Made by a program: the position numbers and the translations under genes
Notes under the pieces: generated by a model
What the model saw: only the letters and a program-made list of their open reading frames with translations
The model's database searches: none
What the model was told of the DNA's origin: nothing
Shown here: in pieces, positions 1 to 5,137 of the stretch
How positions within the stretch are numbered: the first letter of the stretch is position 1
Layout: each line of letters begins with the position of its first letter
Origin: Zoogloeaceae bacterium
Lineage (GTDB): Bacteria; Pseudomonadota; Gammaproteobacteria; Burkholderiales; Rhodocyclaceae
Direction: 5' to 3'
Length of the DNA stretch: 6,192 nucleotides
Assembly: GCA_031259605.1 (NCBI GenBank)
Contig: JAIRLE010000146.1
Location: forward strand, 1-6,192

Positions 1-48
1 AGGTTTCCGCATTATGCCAAAACAAAGCCTTTCCTTGTTTTAACTTGA

Positions 49-213
49 TGCCGCCATGAATCCGGCGAACTCAGAAAATCCATCCGCTATCAAGTCACCG
101 ACGGCGGCGTGGGCGTCAAGATCGGCGCGAACCGGACTTTCGGCAAGGACGTCGGCGCGGAAGTCCGCCAGTTCGGCACAAAAGACGATTGCATCCCCGC
201 CTGCCCCTTTTCC
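49..213 (+). pseudogene. Remnant of a phage virion morphogenesis (Mu gpG-like) protein
   Basis: Frame 1 reads ESGELRKSIRYQVTDGG, then GVKIGANRTFGKDVGAEV, then RQFGTKDDCIPACPF. In the phage virion morphogenesis/tail completion family (Mu gpG type) the C-terminal half typically has a 'sG.LR.SI.y' stretch, a beta-strand 'vGtN..yA..hqfG' and a final 'IPaRPFl', so the order and spacing fit. The usual Arg of IPARPF is Cys here. The frame has a TGA at 46-48 and no start codon before the homologous part. After about 213 it runs into the antisense of the oxidoreductase gene and the family pattern stops. I read it as a decayed prophage fragment whose right junction lies about 10 bp from the neighbouring stop codon. 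The family call is from memory of the motif pattern; the fragment is only about 50 residues. Confidence 0.5.
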
Positions 214-222
214 GTCTCGCGC

Positions 223-1284
223 TCAAGTCATCAAGTCCGGATAGTCCGTGTATCCCTTGGCGCCAGGGGTGAAGAATGTGGCGCTGTCCGGGATATTGAG
301 CGCCGCGCCCTGGCGGAAACGTTCCGGCAAATCCGGGTTGGCGAGGAAAGACGCGCCAAAAACGCAGGCGTCGGCGCGGTTTTCGGCCAGCAGGGCTTCG
401 GCCTTGTCCCGATCCAGGCCGCCGCCCGCCAGATAAGCGCCGGAAAAAATCGGGCGCAACAGCGCGTGATAATCGGTTTTCGCGGCGAAGAGCGCAACGT
501 GCAGGTAGGCCAGGCCAAAATCACGCAACCGATCGACCAGATAGGTGTAGGTCTCCTCCGGCGCGGCGTCCGTGATGCTGTTGTAATTCATCTCCGGCGA
601 AATCTTGATGCCGACGCGATCGCCGCCCGCTTCTTCCGCCATCGCCGCCAGCGTTTCCAGCACGAAGCGGGCGCGGTTTTCGGCGGAACCGCCATACCGG
701 TCGTCGCGCCGGTTGCTGCCGGAAGAAAGGAATAGCTCGGGCAGGTAGCCGGAAGCGGCATGCAGTTCGACGCCATCGAACCCGGCGGCCAGCGCCTGAC
801 GGGTCGCGCGGCGGTATTCCGCGGTAATGCCCGCGATTTCTTCCGTGGCAATGGCGCGGGGCGTGACGTAATCCACCTGTCCGGCGGGCGTCCAGGCCTG
901 TCCTTCCGGCTTGACGGCGGACGGCGCGACCGGCGTTGCCCCCTCCGGCAAGAGCGTTGGATGCGAGATGCGCCCGCAGTGCATGATCTGCATGAAGATT
1001 TTTCCGCCCCGCGCATGCACGGCATCCACGACACGCCGCCACGCCTCGATTTGCGCTTCCGTCACGATGCCCGGTGTGCGGATATAGCCCTTGCCCATCA
1101 ACGAGGGAAAAATGCCTTCGCTGATGATGAGTCCGGCGCTGGCGCGCTGGGCATAATAGGTGGCGACGAGATCGTCCGGCAGTCCCGTCGCATCGTCGAT
1201 GCGCGAACGGGTCATCGGCGCCATGACGAGGCGGTTGGCAAGGGTATGGCGTCCAATGCGGACAGGCGTAAACAGCAGGCTCAT
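223..1284 (-). CDS. Old Yellow Enzyme family alkene reductase (NADH:flavin oxidoreductase, NemA/XenB-like)
   Basis: An FMN-dependent ene-reductase of about 353 aa, a normal family length. It is expected to use NAD(P)H in the cytoplasm to reduce activated C=C bonds such as enals, enones or maleimides, or nitro compounds. It is a TIM barrel with all classical marks: MAPMTR (residues 21-26, FMN-binding Thr25), QIMHCGRISH (99-108), the active-site segment HAASGYLPELF (175-185) with His175 and Tyr180, and SGSNRRDDRYGGS (188-200) for FMN phosphate binding. The Asn or His usually three residues after the first His is Ser178, a variant of the substrate-anchoring pair. I chose ATG at 1284 because GAGGAA lies 8 nt upstream; a TTG at 1299 would add only MRNVA. 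It is divergent from a LysR gene, a common arrangement for inducible OYEs. The natural substrate is unknown. Confidence 0.93.
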   Translation of the reverse strand: MSLLFTPVRIGRHTLANRLVMAPMTRSRIDDATGLPDDLVATYYAQRASAGLIISEGIFPSLMGKGYIRTPGIVTEAQIEAWRRVVDAVHARGGKIFMQIMHCGRISHPTLLPEGATPVAPSAVKPEGQAWTPAGQVDYVTPRAIATEEIAGITAEYRRATRQALAAGFDGVELHAASGYLPELFLSSGSNRRDDRYGGSAENRARFVLETLAAMAEEAGGDRVGIKISPEMNYNSITDAAPEETYTYLVDRLRDFGLAYLHVALFAAKTDYHALLRPIFSGAYLAGGGLDRDKAEALLAENRADACVFGASFLANPDLPERFRQGAALNIPDSATFFTPGAKGYTDYPDLMT

Positions 1285-1391
1285 GGCAACGTTCCTCAAA
1301 AGATGGATGTGGGGAATGAGGAATTATCCGCGCGAAAGAATTTGGGATAAATCCCCTATAATGGAAATTATTATTCCATGAATGGAGCAAT
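1285..1391. promoter_or_regulatory. Divergent promoter/operator region between the OYE and LysR genes
   Basis: This is the 107-bp gap between two divergent starts. On the + strand a perfect TATAAT lies at 1357-1362, 30 bp before the LysR ATG, with no recognisable -35 at 17 bp (GAAAGA). Two dyads bracket it: GGGAT-AA-ATCCC (1344-1355) and ATGGAA-N7-TTCCAT (1361-1379). The second would overlap the predicted LysR transcription start, as expected for autorepression. On the - strand a weak GATAAT-like -10 (1323-1328) could serve the reductase. Ribosome sites are GGAG (1384-1387) for lysR and GAGGAA for the reductase. The promoter and operator assignment is inferred from position and symmetry. Confidence 0.55.
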
Positions 1392-2417
1392 ATGGTATCG
1401 CTGGACGACATGGCGCGCTTCGTCGAGATCGTCAAGGTGATGAGTTTTCGCCGCGCGGCGGAGGCGACCGGCATTCCGAATTCCACGCTGTCGCGGCGGA
1501 TCGGCGCGCTGGAACGGAAAATCGGCTTGCGGCTCTTGCGCCGCACGACGCGCAAAATCGAACTGACCGAAGCCGGACAACTGTATTTCGAACGCTGCCG
1601 GCGCATCGTGGAAGAAGCGCGCCTGGCGCACGAGCAACTGGGCGAGATGCGCGCGCAACCGGACGGCGTGTTGCGCGCCTCGTTTCCGGCGGATTTTGCC
1701 GTGACCTATCTGGCGCGGCTCATCGCCGAATTCGCCGATCGCTATCCCGGCATCCGTTTCGACTTCGATTTTTCCCCGCGCCAGGTCGATCTGGTGCGCG
1801 AACCCTTCGACGTGGCGATCCGCATGGGTTGCCCAGGTTCCACGCTTCTCGGCGACGCGCAAATGATTGCGCGTCCGCTGGTTTCCCTCGCCCCCTGCCT
1901 TTACGCTTCGCCGGATTATCTCGCGCGGGCGGGTGAGCCGCGCATACCCGCCGATCTGGAACGGCACGAATGCCTGCGCGTCCTGAAAGCGGACGCATGG
2001 ATGCTCTCCGATGGCGCGAATACCGTCACCGTCGCGGCAAAGGGACGCTTCACGCTCAATAACGTAGGCATGCTCCGGCGCCTGGCGACGCTGGGAATGG
2101 GTATCTTGCTGACGCCCGAAGAAATCGTCGCCGACGAATTGAGCCAAGGACTGCTGCACCGTGTCCTGCCCGAATGGCGTGGCGCGACAATCACCGTCCA
2201 TGCGCTCACCGAAACCCGCCTCTTGCCCGCCCGGACGCAATGCTTCATCGAGTTTTTGCGCGAACGGTTGGGAAACCCCCAAGAGATCGCGCGGCTGGCG
2301 GACAAACCTGGCGACGACCCGGAGATTTTTCACTCCGCATGGCGCGATGTTTCACGCGACACCCGCCATTTGCCAAAAGCAAAAATCAGCGACAGCCCTT
2401 CAGGGCTGTCGGTCTAA
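1392..2417 (+). CDS. LysR-family transcriptional regulator
   Basis: A DNA-binding regulator of 341 aa. The N-terminal winged helix-turn-helix spans about residues 4-62: the recognition-helix region SFRRAAEATGIPNSTLSRRI (18-37), then ALERKIGLRLLRRTTRKIEL (39-58) and TEAG. The periplasmic-binding-like effector domain covers about 90-295 (for example DLVREPFDVAIRMG). The SFxxAAxxxxxxxSxxSRxxxxLE pattern places it with the YafC/AaeR-type LysR proteins that often sit beside oxidoreductases. GGAG lies 4 nt before the ATG. It probably controls the divergent OYE gene and itself. The protein is about 40 residues longer than usual, and its last dozen residues and stop (from 2378) lie inside a dispersed repeat, so the natural stop was probably lost or replaced there. 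Confidence 0.93.
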   Translation: MVSLDDMARFVEIVKVMSFRRAAEATGIPNSTLSRRIGALERKIGLRLLRRTTRKIELTEAGQLYFERCRRIVEEARLAHEQLGEMRAQPDGVLRASFPADFAVTYLARLIAEFADRYPGIRFDFDFSPRQVDLVREPFDVAIRMGCPGSTLLGDAQMIARPLVSLAPCLYASPDYLARAGEPRIPADLERHECLRVLKADAWMLSDGANTVTVAAKGRFTLNNVGMLRRLATLGMGILLTPEEIVADELSQGLLHRVLPEWRGATITVHALTETRLLPARTQCFIEFLRERLGNPQEIARLADKPGDDPEIFHSAWRDVSRDTRHLPKAKISDSPSGLSV

Positions 2418-2544
2418 CTCCATTGGCAAGGGGTTTCTCTCCCCTCGAGAATGGCTACGGTCGAAACCCCGGCCTCGGCCGGGGTTTCGACCTTCGCGCC
2501 TTTCTTACGGACGGGGTTTCAAACCGGAGTCGGTTTTACGATGA
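2378..2544 (+). repeat. Dispersed 167-bp intergenic repeat, copy 1
   Basis: The copy runs from AGCAAAAATCAG to TTTTACGATGA. It has exactly the same length as copy 2, with about 14 differences by eye. Hairpin H1 is CGACAGCCC-TTCA-GGGCTGTCG (2390-2411). H2 pairs CCATT with AATGG and AGGGG with CCCCT (2420-2454). H3 is a perfect palindrome, GGTCGAAACCCCGGCC, TC, and its complement (2459-2492). The ends can also pair: AAAATC (2382-2387) with GGTTTT (2532-2537). A GGAG (2526-2529) precedes the terminal ATG (2541) by 11 nt. The left end encodes the C-terminal tail and stop of the LysR protein. The right-end ATG opens only ATG-ACA-TGA, which overlaps the ATG at 2546. No transposase or coding gene lies inside. 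Confidence 0.95.
2390..2411 (-). terminator. H1 hairpin of repeat copy 1, possible minus-strand terminator
   Basis: A 9-bp GC-rich stem with a 4-nt loop. Read on the minus strand it is followed by CTGATTTTTGC, a short T-tract as in an intrinsic terminator. On the plus strand no T-run follows, so it would not stop transcription from lysR. The same arrangement recurs in copy 2 (3901-3922) and, with strands reversed, in copy 3 (6157-6178). If active, it would block antisense transcription from entering the upstream gene. Termination is inferred from structure only. Confidence 0.35.
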
Positions 2545-2545
2545 C

Positions 2546-2701
2546 ATGAAAATAGATTGTGCTTATGTATTGAACCGGGTACAGTCGGCACATATGGTAC
2601 GGAGCACCCATGTCATGCTGAAAAACATCGAGGCCGCCATTGGCAACCCGACGGAAAGACAAGACGAGTATTTTGTGATCCCCTGCGGCAACCAGCAATG
2701 A
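2546..2701 (+). CDS. Small hypothetical protein upstream of and overlapping the methyltransferase gene
   Basis: An ORF of 51 aa beginning MKIDCAYVLNRVQSAH and ending EYFVIPCGNQQ. I do not recognise it. It has no signal peptide, membrane segment or helix-turn-helix, so it does not look like a classic restriction controller protein. Its stop TGA overlaps the methyltransferase ATG as ATGA (2698-2701), which suggests translational coupling. Its own ATG likewise overlaps the TGA of a frame coming from the repeat (2546-2549). Its codons look AT-richer than its neighbours'. It could be a genuine small partner, or the C-terminal stub of a larger gene (for instance a lost restriction endonuclease) whose front was replaced by the repeat. 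The sequence alone does not decide. Confidence 0.4.
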   Translation: MKIDCAYVLNRVQSAHMVRSTHVMLKNIEAAIGNPTERQDEYFVIPCGNQQ

Positions 2702-3900
2702 GCGCGTCCACCGTCCCCAAGAATATGCGCGCAAACCTTGTTCCGGGGCAGGTATTCACCCCGGAAAGCATTGTGCGTGTCATGCTGGCGTTGCGCGCGA
2801 ATCGTGGCCGGACGCTGGAGCCGTCGGCGGGCGAAGGGGCATTTTCGCGCTGCCTGCCGGGGTGCGTCGCCATCGAACTGGACGGATGGATTGCCCCGCC
2901 CGAAGCGCGAACGATGGATTTTTTCGCGCTCGAAATGAACGCGCGGTTCGATACCGTCATCGGCAATCCGCCCTATGTTCGTTACCAGGATATTTCCCCG
3001 GAAACCAAAAAACTGCTCGACATGAGATTGTTCGATGGACGCTCAAATCTGTTTTTGTTTTTCATCGAGAAAGGCGTGCGTCATCTGGCGGACGGCGGGG
3101 AATTGATTTTCATCGTGCCGCGTGAATTCATCAAGCTCACCGCCGCGGCGCGTCTCAATGACTGGTTGTATGAACAAGGCACGATCACGCACTGGATTGA
3201 AACGGGAGACGCCAGGATTTTTTGCGATGCCATGCCCAATTGCGCGATTTTTCGTTTCGTGCGCGGGGATTTTTCACGCAAGACGCTATGCCGGCAGTTG
3301 AACGACGAAAAATGGGAGGCGCGGGAAATGGCGCATTTCCAGGGACAGATTGTTTTTATCCGCTCGACGCTTTCCGTTCCGCTTGCCGGACTGTTTGACG
3401 TTCGAGTAGGCGGAGTCTCTGGCGCGGACGACATCTATACCCACCCGGAAGGCAATCTTGCGTTCGTCTGTTCGCGCACGGCAAAAACCGGCGAGACCAG
3501 ACGCATGATCTACAATACCCGGCATGCGCATCTGGAGGCTTGCAAAGCAAGGCTTTTGGCGCGCCGGATAAAAGAATTCGATGAAAGCAACTGGTGGCAA
3601 TGGGGACGGGATTATTGCAAAATGCCCGGACCCCGCATTTACGTAAACGGCAGGACAAGAAACCGCCAGCCATTTTTTACGCACCCATGCAAGGCATATG
3701 ATGGTTCCGTGCTGGCGCTTTTTCCCAAGGTCGACATGGATATTCCGCGCGCCATTGATCTTCTGAATCATGCCGCGCCCTGGGAAGAACTCGGTTTTGT
3801 CGTCGATGGACGTTATTTGTTCACCCAGCGCACCCTGAACACATTGATGTTGCCTGGCGTTTTTTCGGAATTGCTCAAAGGCAAACGCAGCAAAAATTAG
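2698..3900 (+). CDS. Adenine-specific DNA N6-methyltransferase (Eco57I/HincII-type, solitary)
   Basis: A 400-aa SAM-dependent DNA methyltransferase predicted to methylate the N6 of adenine within a specific site. Its motifs follow the gamma-class order: motif X GQVFTPESIV (17-26), SAM-binding motif I LEPSAGEGAF (40-49), acidic motif II AIELD (58-62), motif III MDFFAL (73-78), and catalytic motif IV GNPPYVRY (89-96). The region SNLFLFFIEKGVRHL followed by GELIFIVPREFI matches motifs V-VI. The C-terminal half, with WWQWGRDY and PRIYVNGRTR, should carry target recognition. I chose ATG 2698 over a TTG at 2557 because the upstream residues show no family character and motif X follows at a normal distance. 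No restriction enzyme gene adjoins it, so it is an orphan or the survivor of an R-M system. Its last codons and TAG stop lie in repeat copy 2. Target site unknown. Confidence 0.88.
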   Translation: MSASTVPKNMRANLVPGQVFTPESIVRVMLALRANRGRTLEPSAGEGAFSRCLPGCVAIELDGWIAPPEARTMDFFALEMNARFDTVIGNPPYVRYQDISPETKKLLDMRLFDGRSNLFLFFIEKGVRHLADGGELIFIVPREFIKLTAAARLNDWLYEQGTITHWIETGDARIFCDAMPNCAIFRFVRGDFSRKTLCRQLNDEKWEAREMAHFQGQIVFIRSTLSVPLAGLFDVRVGGVSGADDIYTHPEGNLAFVCSRTAKTGETRRMIYNTRHAHLEACKARLLARRIKEFDESNWWQWGRDYCKMPGPRIYVNGRTRNRQPFFTHPCKAYDGSVLALFPKVDMDIPRAIDLLNHAAPWEELGFVVDGRYLFTQRTLNTLMLPGVFSELLKGKRSKN

Positions 3901-4055
3901 CGACAGCCCTTCAAGGCTGTCGGTCCAACTCCATTGGGAAGGGGGTTCTCTCCCCTCCCCAATGGCTACGGTCGAAACCCCGGCCTCGGCCGGGGTCTCA
4001 ACCTTCGCGCCTTTCTTACGGGCGGGGTTTCAAACCGGAGTTAATTTTACGATGA
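3889..4055 (+). repeat. Dispersed 167-bp intergenic repeat, copy 2
   Basis: Same element and orientation as copy 1. It starts with AGC AAA AAT TAG, read in frame as the end of the methyltransferase (Ser-Lys-Asn-stop). It ends in ATGA, whose ATG (4052) is the ylqF start. H1 (3901-3922) has one stem pair lost (CTTCAA loop). H2 is the best of the three copies: CCATTGGG (3931-3938) with CCCAATGG (3958-3965) plus an inner AGGGG/CCCCT. H3 (3970-4003) has two mismatches. The end pairing is AAAATTA (3893-3899) with TAATTTT (4042-4048). GGAG at 4037-4040 is 11 nt from the ATG. With copy 1 it forms direct repeats flanking the methyltransferase, with a period of 1511 bp. Confidence 0.95.
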
Positions 4056-4906
4056 TCCAATGGTTTCCCGGTCACATGACTGCCGCCCGCAAAAAGGCGG
4101 CGGAGACGCTGGCGCGCGTGGATGTGGTCATTGAGGTACTGGATGCCCGCCTGCCGGAAGCCAGCGCCAATCCCATGATCCGCGCCCTGCGGGAATTCCG
4201 GCAACGTCCCTGCCTGAAGGTGCTGAACAAGGCGGATCTGGCGGATTCAGGCGTCACCCGGGCATGGCTGGAATTCTATCGCGCGCAGGCGGACACGGCG
4301 CGACATCCCGGCAAGGCGGTCGCGATTTCCTGCAAGAAGCCGGGCGAGGTGGCGCGCATTCCCGCGTTGTGCCGTCAGCTTGCGCCGCATCGCGACGAAC
4401 TGGCAAAGCCTTTGCGGATGATGATCATGGGCATTCCCAATGTCGGCAAATCCACGCTGATGAACGCGCTGCTGAAGAAACGGGTAGCGGCGGTAGGCAA
4501 TGAGCCGGCAGTCACCAAATCCCAGCAGACGCTGGATTTGGGACGCGGCATGACGCTGACCGATACGCCCGGCCTGATGTGGCCGAAAATCGAGCGCGAG
4601 GCCGATGGCTACATGCTGGCCGCCAGCCACGCCATTGGCGTCAATGCCGTGCCGGTTGAAGAAGTCGCGCTGTTTCTCGCGCGGATACTGCTCACCCGTC
4701 ATGCCCCGCTCCTGGCCTCCCGTTACCGCTGCAATCTGGAAAGCATGGATGGCGTTGCCCTGCTGGAGGCGATAGCGAAATGCCGGGGTTGCCGCAACAA
4801 GGGACAAACCGACCGCGAAAAAGCCGCTCAAATCCTGCTCACCGACTATCGCAGCGGCGCGTTGGGGCGCGTCAGCCTGGAACGCCCGGAAGACCGGATT
4901 TTGTAA
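4052..4906 (+). CDS. ylqF: YlqF/RbgA-like circularly permuted ribosome biogenesis GTPase
   Basis: A 284-aa cytoplasmic GTPase. In Bacillus, RbgA acts in late assembly of the 50S subunit; the same role is inferred here. It opens with the family signature MIQWFPGHM. The G motifs are in permuted order: G4 NKAD (59-62), G5-like AISCKK (91-96), G1/P-loop GIPNVGKST (127-135), G2 Thr in PAVTK (152-156), G3 DTPGLMWPK (171-179). The C-terminal domain ends with the expected AAQILLTDYRSGALGRVSLE segment. An in-frame ATG at 3962 would add 30 residues encoded entirely by the repeat. I prefer 4052 because MIQWFPGHM is the canonical family N-terminus and GGAG lies 11 nt upstream. Both the ribosome site and the start codon lie in repeat copy 2. 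Confidence 0.95.
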   Translation: MIQWFPGHMTAARKKAAETLARVDVVIEVLDARLPEASANPMIRALREFRQRPCLKVLNKADLADSGVTRAWLEFYRAQADTARHPGKAVAISCKKPGEVARIPALCRQLAPHRDELAKPLRMMIMGIPNVGKSTLMNALLKKRVAAVGNEPAVTKSQQTLDLGRGMTLTDTPGLMWPKIEREADGYMLAASHAIGVNAVPVEEVALFLARILLTRHAPLLASRYRCNLESMDGVALLEAIAKCRGCRNKGQTDREKAAQILLTDYRSGALGRVSLERPEDRIL

Positions 4907-4961
4907 TCCGTCCGGACGCGGCGCGATAGCTTGGACTTCTTGGGGATGCAATTGCGTGTCC

Positions 4962-4989
4962 TTGACAGAACAAATCGGCAATTTATGCC
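4962..4989 (+). promoter_or_regulatory. Possible orphan sigma-70-like promoter
   Basis: A perfect TTGACA (4962-4967) is followed after 16 bp by TATGCC (4984-4989), a poor -10. It points into the convergent spacer, away from any plus-strand gene, so if real it would make a short RNA ending near the hairpin at 5050-5075 or antisense RNA to hupH. The weak -10 makes chance occurrence quite possible. Confidence 0.15.
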
Positions 4990-5009
4990 AATAGCTTCAA
5001 ATGCGCTCG

Positions 5010-5030
5010 GAAGCTGTTTTAAAAAAGCAG
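5010..5030 (+). repeat. Direct repeat, left copy
   Basis: GAAGCTGTTTTAAAAA followed by AGCAG. The same 16 bp recur at 5138-5153, 128 bp to the right, and are again followed by AGCAG after a short TTGA-type insertion. The pair brackets the hairpin at 5050-5075. Confidence 0.8.
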
Positions 5031-5049
5031 ATGGGAAACCCGCGCTTTC

Positions 5050-5075
5050 CCCTCTCCCGCGCTCGCGGGAGAGGG
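5050..5075. terminator. REP-like perfect hairpin between convergent genes
   Basis: CCCTCTCCCGC, loop GCTC, GCGGGAGAGGG: a perfect 11-bp GC-rich stem. CCCTCTCCC/GGGAGAGGG palindromes are widespread intergenic REP-type elements in Proteobacteria (general knowledge). Lying between two converging genes it may end transcription or protect 3' ends from both sides, but there is no T-tract on either strand, so it is not a textbook intrinsic terminator. Confidence 0.55.
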
Positions 5076-5137
5076 AACGGCAAGCGTTTGCGCTTTGTCT
5101 GAAAGATTCTCTCTTTGTTTTTCAAGGCGGCTTTTCA

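Noticed and set aside
1..48. Possible AT-rich terminator hairpin AAAACAA...TTGTTTT
   Set aside because: Only 7 A/T-rich pairs with a 9-nt loop and no T-run; no upstream gene visible to terminate.
214..735. Long plus-strand frame continuing from the phage-like peptide
   Set aside because: It is the antisense of the alkene reductase; protein character ends at about 213.
521..1606. 361-aa minus-strand ORF overlapping the reductase and LysR genes
   Set aside because: Shadow frame over two well-supported genes, rich in Arg/Ala/Gly with no motifs.
1371..2333. 320-aa minus-strand ORF opposite lysR
   Set aside because: Antisense of an intact LysR gene; GC-rich DNA leaves such frames open. No domain seen.
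2412..2544. Integron attC site
   Set aside because: GTCTAAC/GTCCAAC after H1 fits the RYYYAAC core and the element lies between genes, but the partner GTTRRRY is not matched at the other end (GTTAATT, GTTAGTT, GTCGGTT) and the element contains start codons. Worth a HattCI or IntegronFinder run, but not supported by eye.
2378..2544. Insertion sequence
   Set aside because: No transposase, no clear target-site duplication; at 167 bp it could only be a non-autonomous element.
2557..2697. TTG start extending the methyltransferase by 47 residues
   Set aside because: The added segment lacks family features and overlaps the small ORF in another frame; ATG 2698 gives a normal distance to motif X.
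3962..4051. Start of ylqF at the upstream ATG
   Set aside because: The extra 30 residues are repeat-encoded and recur before hupH; the family begins at MIQWFPGHM.
2378..4055. CRISPR array
   Set aside because: Copies are 1.3-2 kb apart with genes between them; no short regular repeats or spacers.
4247..4981. 244-aa minus-strand ORF opposite ylqF
   Set aside because: Antisense of a gene with all GTPase motifs; no family resemblance of its own.
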